Assembly (NCBI GenBank): GCA_964349045.1
Contig: CAYGFI010000093.1
Span: forward strand, 1 to 19,267
DNA length: 19,267 bases
Direction: 5' to 3'
From: JACJXF01 sp964349045
GTDB taxonomy: Bacteria > Bacteroidota > Bacteroidia > Bacteroidales > GCA-2748055
In this document: positions 7,923-15,098 of the stretch, one piece after another
Layout: every line of letters starts with the position of its first letter
How positions within the stretch are numbered: position 1 is the stretch's first letter
Position numbers and translations under genes: made by a program
Notes under the pieces: model-generated
Told to the model about the DNA's origin: nothing
Seen by the model: the letters and a program-made list of their open reading frames with translations, nothing else
The model's database searches: none

Positions 7923-8402
7923 ATGCGAAACTTTTACGTGATTATCGGATTAATCTTATTCACAATAAATGCATTTGGACAAAATCAAAAAGATACAAAG
8001 ATGGAACAAAGAATCACCTTCATAACTTTGGGAGTAAACGATTTAAAAACATCCATTGATTTCTATGAAAACAAGTTCGGATGGAAGCGTTCAGAAATAA
8101 GCAATGACGATTTGATTGTTTTCCAGCTAAATGGAATACATTTAACTCTCTATTCAAGAGAAGAACTTGCAAAAGATGCAACTGTGAATCCTGCCGGAAC
8201 CGGATTTAAAGGATTTACCATATCGTACAATGCGAATAGTGAAAAAGAGGTTGATGAATTAATAAATGGCTTAAAAACTAAAGGCGTTCAGATTATTAAG
8301 GAACCGCAGAAAGTTTTTTGGGGTGGATATAGCAGTTATGTTGCCGATCCGGACGGGTATCTGTGGGAGATAGCTTTCAACCCGTTCCTTAATAACGATT
8401 AA
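7923..8402 (+). CDS. VOC-family (glyoxalase/bleomycin-resistance-like) protein with signal peptide
   Basis: 159 residues. Residues 28-155 form a vicinal oxygen chelate module: ITFITLGVNDLKTSIDFYE is the first beta-alpha-beta unit, and VADPDGYLWEIAFNP is the classical end, where the glutamate of WEIA is a usual metal ligand. Most VOC proteins of this length are cytoplasmic and start near the internal ATG at 8001 (MEQRITF). Here 26 extra residues read as a Sec signal peptide (MRNFYVIIGLILFTINAFGQ), and a purine-rich site sits right before ATG 7923, so a periplasmic form is likely. Substrate unknown; glyoxalase activity should not be assumed. Confidence 0.88.
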   Translation: MRNFYVIIGLILFTINAFGQNQKDTKMEQRITFITLGVNDLKTSIDFYENKFGWKRSEISNDDLIVFQLNGIHLTLYSREELAKDATVNPAGTGFKGFTISYNANSEKEVDELINGLKTKGVQIIKEPQKVFWGGYSSYVADPDGYLWEIAFNPFLNND

Positions 8403-8443
8403 ACATATAAGACGATATTTTAAACCTTAAAAACTTCCGTTGC

Positions 8444-8479
8444 GTGATGGACGTGATGGACGTGACGAACGTGACGGAC
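8444..8479 (+). repeat. Four GTGAYGRAC nonamers
   Basis: Units GTGATGGAC, GTGATGGAC, GTGACGAAC and GTGACGGAC follow without gaps. They are the reverse-sense relatives of the CACGTCGT units at 8583-8614. Confidence 0.7.
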
Positions 8480-8482
8480 GAA

Positions 8483-8582
8483 CGTGACGTTGTTCTTTCG
8501 TACTCCTTGATTGTTACCTCGTTACCTGCTTTACGTGACGAGCGTGACGTTGTTCTTTCGTACTCCTTGATTGTTACCTCGT
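8483..8582 (+). repeat. 40-bp exact direct repeat at a 60-bp spacing
   Basis: The 40 bases at 8483-8522 recur unchanged at 8543-8582 (both begin CGTGACGTTGTTCTTTCG). The 20 bases between them are also partly similar, ending again in CGTGACG-type sequence. It lies between the convergent VOC and lipoprotein genes and encodes nothing recognisable. Confidence 0.85.
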
Positions 8583-8614
8583 CACGTCGTCACTTCGTCA
8601 CTTCATCACGTCGA
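8583..8614 (+). repeat. Four CACGTCGT-type octamers
   Basis: Units CACGTCGT, CACTTCGT, CACTTCAT and CACGTCGA. The same octamer family forms the larger array at 13252-13347. They face the GTGAC-type units at 8444-8492 in inverted sense, so a transcript could fold back. Confidence 0.7.
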
Positions 8615-8628
8615 CCTCCCATCCCTCC

Positions 8629-9225
8629 CTAATAATTATAGAAATTCTCATACCCGATTCCCAGGTCAAACCGGCCATATGAAATAGCTACAGGTTCATC
8701 ATTGAGAAAGGTTTTAAAATTGAAATAACCCGACATGATGCTTCGCATGGGCTCTTCATCAACAATTAGTCGTTGTACTCTTTTTATATACAGTTCTCCT
8801 TCAATCAGGTTAAGGACTTTTGTGTCATTACCAATTTTTAGTGTTACAAAGTGGCCACCTTCCTTAAGGTTGATGGTTGTATTGTCCAATTCTGTAAGAT
8901 CAAAATTTGTAGCCGTGGAATATCCTTTTATGGAGAATTTCAGATCAACATTCTCAGCGCCCATCCGTCCCCTGAGTATCAGGTTCAGGGTGTCGGGATT
9001 AACAATGATTTTTACAGGAAGATCTGCTGCAGTTGAAATAAAGGGCTTCCTGTCAATATAGGCTCCAACGGTATTATATCCCCATTCGGAATAGATGGGT
9101 AAACCGGGATAGTAGGGATTCTCAATAAAAACCGTCTCCGAAAGACTGAAGTCCTCCATTTTTGAACAAGAGGAAAAAATAAGCGGGAAAAGGATGGCCA
9201 GGTATAATAATCTTTGGGGTTTCAT
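8629..9225 (-). CDS. Hypothetical Bacteroidota lipoprotein
   Basis: 198 residues. The N-terminus MKPQRLLYLAILFPLIFSSC is a lipoprotein signal with the lipid-Cys at 20. The rest is beta-strand rich with no recognised domain; the C-terminal segment YFNFKTFLNDEPVAISYGRFDLGIGYENF resembles the closing strands of small surface lipoproteins that end in a GRFD motif. It starts 22 bases after the stop of the beta-barrel-like gene on the same strand, so the two are probably co-transcribed, the barrel first. A joint role in the outer membrane is an inference from this pairing. No enzyme motif is visible. Confidence 0.8.
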   Translation of the reverse strand: MKPQRLLYLAILFPLIFSSCSKMEDFSLSETVFIENPYYPGLPIYSEWGYNTVGAYIDRKPFISTAADLPVKIIVNPDTLNLILRGRMGAENVDLKFSIKGYSTATNFDLTELDNTTINLKEGGHFVTLKIGNDTKVLNLIEGELYIKRVQRLIVDEEPMRSIMSGYFNFKTFLNDEPVAISYGRFDLGIGYENFYNY

Positions 9226-9247
9226 CGCAAATAATGTTTTTAATTTA

Positions 9248-10039
9248 TTAATGAAGGGGGAATTGAACGGAAAATTTAAATCCCTCGAAATGATCTACAT
9301 CTGCAAGGGTAAAATTATTTTTAGTCAGGAACAGGGATGGCAGGAATACTTCAAATAAGTATTTCGCTTTGTTTTCGTTTCCGATAATCAACCCTAATGA
9401 AGCATAAAGAATCGAATAGAATTTGTTGGTGGAAAGGCCGATATTATTAAGGATGACTCCTTCGCTACCATCCATGTTGCTATCCTGGAATTGAATATGA
9501 GTGCCTTTCTTCAGGTTAAACATGCTCAATTCGGTTCCTCCCCGGGCAAATAGTTCAAAATACTTATTTTGTACCGGTACAATCCTGAATTCAAGGGGAA
9601 TACCAATTAAGTTGTTGGTCTCTTTAATATTCTTCACCCGGGCAAATTTTGTGTCGCTGTTTAGCATGGAATAGCGGAGGTAAAAGAAATCGGCATTGCT
9701 TGCGCTGAATCCGGATATTTGACTGGAATAGCCGGTGTATCTCAGACCTGTTGAAATTCCGGATTTGTACTGTTTATTAAAGTATTCCCATCTCAGTCCC
9801 AGGATGAATCCTGAGTTTTCTGATGAAATTTGCCCGGTGGAGGATTGGTTAACAAAATAGGAACTGATATTTTGTCTGATCGCAATGCTCTCTTTAATCG
9901 TTCCTGAAGGGTATATAAAACCGGACTCAAGATGGATGGATTTTGTCCAGTTGTCCGATGGTTTAACAGGCAGTTCCTGCGAATACAGGCCTATACCAGG
10001 AATAACCAGGATGCAAATTTTAAGCAGGAGTTGTTTCAT
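9248..10039 (-). CDS. Outer-membrane beta-barrel-like protein (PorT/OmpA-barrel type)
   Basis: 263 residues from ATG 10039, which gives a clean Sec signal peptide (MKQLLLKICILVIPGIGLYS, cut near 20). An upstream in-frame ATG at 10069 would put ten charged residues (MPEKDKNYLK) before it and is less likely. The mature part shows alternating amphipathic strands separated by short polar turns, for example SGFILGLRWEYFNKQYKSG, STGLRYTGYSS and NKFYSILYASLGLIIG, as in small 8-10-strand outer-membrane barrels of Bacteroidota. The ending VQFPLH is short of the usual terminal aromatic, so barrel type is a fold-level inference. It is followed after 22 bases by a lipoprotein gene. Confidence 0.7.
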   Translation of the reverse strand: MKQLLLKICILVIPGIGLYSQELPVKPSDNWTKSIHLESGFIYPSGTIKESIAIRQNISSYFVNQSSTGQISSENSGFILGLRWEYFNKQYKSGISTGLRYTGYSSQISGFSASNADFFYLRYSMLNSDTKFARVKNIKETNNLIGIPLEFRIVPVQNKYFELFARGGTELSMFNLKKGTHIQFQDSNMDGSEGVILNNIGLSTNKFYSILYASLGLIIGNENKAKYLFEVFLPSLFLTKNNFTLADVDHFEGFKFSVQFPLH

Positions 10040-10262
10040 TTTGAGGTAATTTTTGTCTTTTTCAGGCATTTCAGTATCTTTATTGAACTTTAACCTGAAT
10101 CAGCCGGAACATTATTATCCGGGGATTCACAGGAATTTAAAATAAGCTGAATAACTTTGTCGAAATCGAAATCAGGTTAATTGTTATTAAGGCTATTGTA
10201 ATTTTACAATAGATGATTTTACCGGCATACGGGTTGCGTCACCATGAAGAATCCTTTGTTTA

Positions 10263-10631
10263 ATGAAATTTTTAGGAAATATAATCTGGCTGCTTTTCGG
10301 AGGTATTGTTATTTCGGTTGAATACCTGGTGGCAAGCCTTATCCTGTTTGTCACAATTATAGGTATCCCTTTTGGCCTTCAGACCCTCAAGTTAGCCGTC
10401 GTGGCGCTATGGCCATTCGGAACTGAAATCCGTTCCACTGGAGGGCAATCCGGCTGCCTGTCCATCCTGATGAACATTCTCTGGCTTTTGATAGGCGGCA
10501 TCTGGATAAGTCTTTCACACCTGTTTTTTGGGGGCTTACTTGCAATTACAATTATTGGAATACCTTTTGCTATTCAGCACTTTAAGTTAGCAGGGTTAGC
10601 CTTAAGTCCTTTTGGAAAGCAACTCGTTTAG
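10263..10631 (+). CDS. yccF: YccF-domain inner-membrane protein
   Basis: 122 residues. The protein is an internal duplication of the YccF (DUF307) domain: GNIIWLLFGGIVISVEYL near 5 pairs with MNILWLLIGGIWISLSHL near 70, and TIIGIPFGLQTLKLAVVALWPFG near 31 pairs with TIIGIPFAIQHFKLAGLALSPFG near 96. Each half has one long hydrophobic hairpin, with a short GGQSGC linker between. This is the usual length and architecture of the family, whose function is unknown. It stands alone and is convergent with the permease gene downstream (65 bases between stops). Confidence 0.93.
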   Translation: MKFLGNIIWLLFGGIVISVEYLVASLILFVTIIGIPFGLQTLKLAVVALWPFGTEIRSTGGQSGCLSILMNILWLLIGGIWISLSHLFFGGLLAITIIGIPFAIQHFKLAGLALSPFGKQLV

Positions 10632-10696
10632 AATCTTTTGCAAATTATTGCAAACAGGAATCACTTGTCCTGTTCTCTCGGTAGAAAATCGTTTTA

Positions 10697-13123
10697 TTAT
10701 TCATATTTAAGCGAGTCTGCCGGGTTGGTCCGTGCAATTGCCGTAGTATTCCAGGCAATTGTAACTGCTGAAATTACAAATATTAATAATCCCGACACCA
10801 TAAAAAGCCACCAGTTAAATTCTATTCTGAAGGGATATTTCTCAAGCCAGTTTTTTGAAAAATACCAGGCCACCGGAGCAGCTATGAAAAGTCCTGACAA
10901 AATGAGCCTGAAAAAATCGCCGGAGATCAACAGGAGTATATCTGTGGCCGAAGCGCCGTTTACCTTGCGTATCCCGATCTCCTTCCTGCGCTGGATAATG
11001 ATAAACCAGGATAGGCCAAAAAGTCCGATGCAGGCAATTGCAATAGCCAGGAGGGCAAATAATCCGAACAGGGTCCGGAATTGTTTTTCTGCACGGTACT
11101 GGTTATCATAATGGTCTGAAAGAAAGAAATAATCATAAGGGTTTCCCGGGAAAAACTGCTCCCAGTGTTTTTCAATATTATCGATGTTGTTCCGTGTCAA
11201 AGTATAACTATCGGATCCCCCTTGTCCTGCGACATTCAGCTTAACAGAAAAAAAGTTCCTTGTTCCCGGGGTAAACCTGAAAATCAGTGCGTCAAAGTCT
11301 TCTTTCAATGATTCCTGGTGGAAATTCTTCAGTACCCCAACAATCTTATAGTTACTGCCCCAGAAAAATATTACCTCCCCGATAGCGCTCTCAGGATTTT
11401 CAAAATCCATCAACTTAACGGCTTCTTCGTTAAATAATACAGATTCTTCATCAGAGCCGTATTCTTCAGAGAAATTCCTTCCCGTAACCAGCTTTAAATT
11501 GTAAGCATCCACAAAATCATAATCAATACCAATGATACGGTATTGGTTTGATTTTGAATCATCATCACTGGTACGTCGTATCCCTCCTGCGTTCCATTGC
11601 ACTTTGCTGCCCGGTATGGAAGTTGAAGCGGTTATGGCTTTAATACCAGGGTATTTTAACAGCTCCTCCTTAAATGCAGTGAGTTTCTCGTTGTAGGTTG
11701 AATCGGCAACATCCGGACCTTTGATTATGAGTGTCTGGTCGATTGCAATTCCCGTTTCCTGGTCGCGCATATAAATAAGCTGGTTGTAAACGGTAAATGT
11801 CCCGGCGATCAATGCAATGGAAGCTGCAAACTGAAACATAACCAGTGTTTTCCTGATAAATGCACCTCCCGACGAGCCCACCGTCAGGTGTCCCCTGAAA
11901 ATCATCATGGGTTTGAATGATGAAATTAAAAGGGCAGGGTAGATGCCCGAGACAATTGGTCCAATCAGGATAATTGAACCAAATACCAACCATATCTCAA
12001 TGGAATCCAGGTTCATCTCCCTCCCGGTAAAATTCCTGAAATAGGGCATAGATAAAAGAACTATGATCAATGCAAGCAGGGACGCGATTAAATTTACGGT
12101 AAACGATTCTATTAGAAATTGTTTAATCAGGTTTATCCGCATAGCTCCCGTAATTTTCCTTATGGCCACCTCCCTCGAGCGAAACATAGCCTTTACAGTG
12201 GAAAGGTTGATATAATTTACCCAGGCAATAATTAGAATGATAAATGCAATGACCATCAGGAAATAAACGGTTTTGGCATCCCCGTTTACCTCTGCTTCCC
12301 ACATTAGGTTCGAATACAGGTGGATACTCCGGATGGGTTGCAAAAAATAGTCGGCACTTTGATTGTACTGGCTGGTAAATTCTTCAATTTGTTTATCTGT
12401 AAAATCATTCATCTTCTTTTCAAACGCTTCAGCATCGGTTCCCTTTTGAAGCTGGATGTAAGTGTAAAACCCGTCCCAGAACCATGCTGTTTCGATATCA
12501 GGTCCACGCCACTGGGCATAGGTAGGCCATGAGATCAGGATATTATACCTGAAATGAGTATTTCCGGGTACATCCTCAAAAATGCCGGTTATTTTAAATT
12601 CCACCTCCTTATTAATCTCAAATGTCTGGCCAATAACATCCTCCCCGCCATAATATTTTTTGGCGATCGATTCTGATATAACGGCGGTATAAGGTTCATT
12701 AAGAGCAGTTGTGTCAACCCCCGCCAGGAGTTTAACCGGGAGCATGCTTAAAAAAGAGGAATTGGCTGCATACATTTTATCTTCCCGGAAATTTCTTTCA
12801 CCGATGTTAATAATACCATTTACATTTGCCAGCCTTCCGAATGCAATTACTTCAGGAAACTCCTTTTTCAATGCAGGCCCTATGGCAGCACAGCCCGCAC
12901 CCCAGGTTGTACTCAGTACTCCCTTGTCGTACCTGTCCTGCCTGATCCGGTAGACCTGGTCTGCATTTTCGTAAAAATTATCGTAACTGAGCTCGTATAG
13001 CGCATACTGGAGAATCAGCACGAAGGCGGCAATTCCCAGGGAAAGTCCGAAAATGTGAATACCCGAAAAAACTTTATTTTTAATAATCTCACGATAGGCT
13101 GTAATTAAGTAATTTTTAAGCAT
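10697..13123 (-). CDS. ABC transporter permease, FtsX/MacB type
   Basis: 808 residues, the full length of the Bacteroidota double-module permeases. Residues 20-42 are the first membrane helix, then a MacB-like periplasmic domain (about 45-280), three helices at about 285-400, a helix at 427-450 that begins the second module, a second periplasmic domain, and a C-terminal FtsX domain with helices at about 688-710, 736-756 and 771-792. The coupling motif occurs twice: REVAIRKITGAM (318-329) and KEIGIRKVNGAS (714-725), which contact the ATPase. No ABC ATPase or membrane-fusion gene is nearby, so the partner must be elsewhere. Family members act in lipoprotein release, peptide or drug export or mechanotransmission; the cargo here is unknown. 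Confidence 0.93.
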   Translation of the reverse strand: MLKNYLITAYREIIKNKVFSGIHIFGLSLGIAAFVLILQYALYELSYDNFYENADQVYRIRQDRYDKGVLSTTWGAGCAAIGPALKKEFPEVIAFGRLANVNGIINIGERNFREDKMYAANSSFLSMLPVKLLAGVDTTALNEPYTAVISESIAKKYYGGEDVIGQTFEINKEVEFKITGIFEDVPGNTHFRYNILISWPTYAQWRGPDIETAWFWDGFYTYIQLQKGTDAEAFEKKMNDFTDKQIEEFTSQYNQSADYFLQPIRSIHLYSNLMWEAEVNGDAKTVYFLMVIAFIILIIAWVNYINLSTVKAMFRSREVAIRKITGAMRINLIKQFLIESFTVNLIASLLALIIVLLSMPYFRNFTGREMNLDSIEIWLVFGSIILIGPIVSGIYPALLISSFKPMMIFRGHLTVGSSGGAFIRKTLVMFQFAASIALIAGTFTVYNQLIYMRDQETGIAIDQTLIIKGPDVADSTYNEKLTAFKEELLKYPGIKAITASTSIPGSKVQWNAGGIRRTSDDDSKSNQYRIIGIDYDFVDAYNLKLVTGRNFSEEYGSDEESVLFNEEAVKLMDFENPESAIGEVIFFWGSNYKIVGVLKNFHQESLKEDFDALIFRFTPGTRNFFSVKLNVAGQGGSDSYTLTRNNIDNIEKHWEQFFPGNPYDYFFLSDHYDNQYRAEKQFRTLFGLFALLAIAIACIGLFGLSWFIIIQRRKEIGIRKVNGASATDILLLISGDFFRLILSGLFIAAPVAWYFSKNWLEKYPFRIEFNWWLFMVSGLLIFVISAVTIAWNTTAIARTNPADSLKYE

Positions 13124-13251
13124 ATGACTTTTTAATTTTTGAAGCGAATTAGTTTTAAAGCGCTCTTTCGTTGTTCAATTTTTAATAAAGGCAATACCAA
13201 ACTCCCGGGTCCATCTTCATCTTTCAAAAAGCCAACCAGCCCTTTCACCCT

Positions 13252-13347
13252 CACGTCGTTACGTCCTCACATTGTCACGTCGTCACATCGTCACGTCATC
13301 ACGTCCTCACGTCGTCACGTCGTCACTTCGTCACGTCCTCACGTTTT
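13252..13347 (+). repeat. Degenerate tandem array of twelve CACGTCGT octamers
   Basis: Read in steps of eight from 13252: CACGTCGT, TACGTCCT, CACATTGT, CACGTCGT, CACATCGT, CACGTCAT, CACGTCCT, CACGTCGT, CACGTCGT, CACTTCGT, CACGTCCT, CACGTTTT. The register holds for 96 bases. The last three to four units overlap the 3' end of the DUF1080 gene and encode its final residues REDVTK. The array lies between two minus-strand genes and downstream of the DUF1080 stop. Confidence 0.85.
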
Positions 13348-14036
13348 TCAGATATTCTATCTATCGAAGTAACCTCAATCCTCCTGAACTCAACTTCCGA
13401 TCCTTCTGCCTGCAATGCAATCTGTCCTTTGCTTGCGGTGCATCCGGTTCCATGGTTAACAACAGTATCATTCACCCATACCTTTACTTCCGTTCCCAGG
13501 CATTCAATGATCATGGTGTTCCATTCCCCCACAGGATTTTCAGAATTGTCGGTCAGGTTTTTTATGTTCCGTTTTTTATCTTCAGTACCTCCCCAGGTTT
13601 CTTCCGGTCCGCGGCGCGCCACCATATCCGGAACGGTTATGTCTTCGACGATGCACCAGAAATCCCCTGCTTCACCGCTTTGCATCTGTACTTCAAGGGA
13701 TTTCGGGAACATACCGTATAAGGCGCGGGGGGTGCTTGCATGGATCAGAACGCCACAGTTTCCGGGTTTTCCGGCAAAACGGTATTCGACTTCGAGGCGG
13801 TAATCCTGGTAAACCGAATCGGTAATCAGGTGACCCCCGGGCGTACCCAGGCTGACGAGCATCCCATTCCTGACAATGAAGGGATTAATAGTGTCGGGCT
13901 TCTGGTCCATGGCGGGGACATCAATGTGCCAGCCGGTAAGGTCGGTTCCGTTGAACAGGCTTTTAGTCTGGACTTGCGCGTCTTTTGCAACGCAGGAGAA
14001 TAAGAAAAGTGACAGGATGATTAGTTGAGTTTTCAT
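13323..14036 (-). CDS. DUF1080 lipoprotein (3-keto-disaccharide hydrolase family)
   Basis: 237 residues. The N-terminus MKTQLIILSLFLFSC is a lipoprotein signal with lipid-Cys at 15. The remainder is one DUF1080 domain (concanavalin-like jelly roll): it opens with SLFNGTDLTGWHI (about 26-38), has the ITDSVYQDYRLEVEYRF strand pair, the GNCGVLIHA segment, EVQMQSGEAGDFW, and GEWNTMIIECLG, and ends with GQIALQAEG and VEFRRIEV, all hallmarks of the family. The family is named for hydrolysis of 3-keto-glycosides, but many members have no assay. The last residues (REDVTK) are encoded by the CACGTCGT octamer array, so the tail may be recently changed. It is divergent from hicAB. Confidence 0.9.
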   Translation of the reverse strand: MKTQLIILSLFLFSCVAKDAQVQTKSLFNGTDLTGWHIDVPAMDQKPDTINPFIVRNGMLVSLGTPGGHLITDSVYQDYRLEVEYRFAGKPGNCGVLIHASTPRALYGMFPKSLEVQMQSGEAGDFWCIVEDITVPDMVARRGPEETWGGTEDKKRNIKNLTDNSENPVGEWNTMIIECLGTEVKVWVNDTVVNHGTGCTASKGQIALQAEGSEVEFRRIEVTSIDRISEKREDVTK

Positions 14037-14365
14037 TTCCGATAGGTTTTAATTATGTCATCTAAAAATAATATAAATCTTTTTAATTATGAAGTAATTG
14101 TTAAGCGCGGAATCCCTTTATGCGGGATACGCGGTGACGCGACTGAAAAACGCGGTTTTTTGTTTTGTGTTTAACGAAATGTTTTTGCGTTCCCGCTTCT
14201 CCCCGGTTAATATTACCGCTGTGCGTGAATGTCGCTTTGTTCCGGTTTGCTATCCTGCTTTGTGGGTTCCAGGTTTAATTATTTCTGCAATTTAACGCTG
14301 ATTTTTCAAAATATATTACATTAAGAGGTACATATGTTTTCTATTTTATCAAGGTTTAAATGAAA
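14037..14365. other. Intergenic region between divergent DUF1080 and hicAB genes
   Basis: About 330 bases with a locally GC-richer block (about 14105-14240) containing repeated GCGG words, an ATCCC-TTTATGC-GGGAT stem (14112-14128) and AAAAAC-GCG-GTTTTT (14146-14160). A 65-codon plus-strand frame here has no coding features. Promoters for both flanking genes should lie here. Confidence 0.5.
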
Positions 14366-14391
14366 TAATAATAGGAATATTCCTATTATTA
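14366..14391. promoter_or_regulatory. HicB operator, copy 1 (26-bp perfect palindrome)
   Basis: The centre is ATAGGA-ATAT-TCCTAT (14371-14386), extended to 13-bp arms by flanking TAATA/TATTA bases. It lies 58 bases before the hicA start. Confidence 0.75.
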
Positions 14392-14403
14392 ACAGGTATA
14401 ATA

Positions 14404-14419
14404 ATAGGATATTTCCTAT
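14404..14419. promoter_or_regulatory. HicB operator, copy 2
   Basis: ATAGGA-TATT-TCCTAT carries the same half-sites as copy 1, 33 bases downstream (about three helical turns). Its right arm overlaps the -7 box, so a bound repressor would block transcription. Confidence 0.75.
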
Positions 14420-14424
14420 CTTTG
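14417..14424 (+). promoter_or_regulatory. Bacteroidota-type -7 promoter box of hicAB
   Basis: TATCTTTG matches the TAnnTTTG consensus of the primary sigma factor of Bacteroidota. It is 25 bases before the hicA ATG, leaving a leader of roughly 17 bases. No good -33 TTG was found. Confidence 0.55.
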
Positions 14425-14448
14425 GAAAATCCAACAATAAAAACTTTC

Positions 14449-14649
14449 ATGAAAGTTATAAAGGTTGGTGAAATTATCAGGCGCTTAAAACAGGATGGTT
14501 GGTATTTGTTCCGTCATAAGGGCACGAGCCATCGGCAGTATAAGCATCCTGTTAAACAAGGGAAAATAACTGTGAATGGGAAACTTTCAACGGATATCAG
14601 CGGAAGTCTTTTAAAAAGTATTGAAAAACAGTCGGGGCTGATATTTTAG
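14449..14649 (+). CDS. hicA: HicA toxin (mRNA interferase)
   Basis: 66 residues from ATG 14449. An in-frame ATG at 14422 lies within the promoter and is rejected. The protein is the minimal double-stranded-RNA-binding fold of HicA: KVGEIIRRLKQDGWYLFRHKGTSHRQYKHP with the catalytic H28 in GTSHRQY, then GKITVNGK and a C-terminal helix (DISGSLLKSIEKQSGL). HicA cuts mRNA and is neutralised by HicB. It is first in the operon, 22 bases before hicB, behind two operator copies. It looks intact. Confidence 0.95.
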   Translation: MKVIKVGEIIRRLKQDGWYLFRHKGTSHRQYKHPVKQGKITVNGKLSTDISGSLLKSIEKQSGLIF

Positions 14650-14671
14650 TTCCAGATAAATCATAAAAAAT

Positions 14672-15079
14672 ATGGCAAAAGAGGTAATTGTCAGAATAGG
14701 AAGGACAGAAAATAATTTTGCTGCCGTTGTGGATGAATTAGAAGGATTTGTTTGTACTGCCGGCACTTTTATGGAATTAAAGAAGGAAGTTATTGAGGGC
14801 ATTGAATTCCATTTGGAAGGATTGAAGGAAGATAGTGATCCTGTTCCGGAAGTATTCCGATCCGGCTATATCCTTGTTTTTAAATGGGATGTTGAGAGTC
14901 TGCTGGAATATTACAATGGGATATTTACCAAAGCTGCATTGGAGCGGATGACCGGCATTAACCAGACCCAGATGGGACACTATGCAGCCGGTCGCTCAAA
15001 ACCACGCTTACCGCAAGTCAGAAAGATCGAAAAAGCCTTGCACGACTTAGGTGAAGAGCTTTCCTCCATTTCATTATAG
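14672..15079 (+). CDS. hicB: HicB antitoxin with C-terminal HTH
   Basis: 135 residues. The N-terminal half is the partially degraded RNase H-like HicB fold (VIVRIGRTENNFAAVVDELEGFVCTAGTFMELKKEVIEGIEFH), which caps HicA. Residues about 82-122 form an XRE-type helix-turn-helix (TKAALERMTGINQTQMGHYAAGRSKPRLPQVRKIEKALH) that should bind the ATAGGA-n4-TCCTAT dyads and repress the operon. The FRSGYILVFKWD link between the halves is normal for this long HicB class. Co-transcribed with hicA. Confidence 0.95.
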   Translation: MAKEVIVRIGRTENNFAAVVDELEGFVCTAGTFMELKKEVIEGIEFHLEGLKEDSDPVPEVFRSGYILVFKWDVESLLEYYNGIFTKAALERMTGINQTQMGHYAAGRSKPRLPQVRKIEKALHDLGEELSSISL

Positions 15080-15098
15080 TATCCTTTGCCTAAATTCC

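Noticed and set aside
8483..8582. CRISPR repeat pair
   Set aside because: Only two copies with a 20-base interval that is itself similar to the repeat; no further units or cas genes.
8444..8632. 62-codon plus-strand frame
   Set aside because: It is made entirely of the nonamer, 40-bp and octamer repeats and gives a repetitive peptide (ERDVVLSYSLIVTS twice) with no protein features.
13252..13347. CRISPR-like array
   Set aside because: The units are 8 bases, contiguous and degenerate, with no unique spacers and no cas genes.
14098..14295. 65-codon plus-strand frame before hicAB
   Set aside because: No domain, no start context, Arg/Cys/Phe-rich; probably chance.
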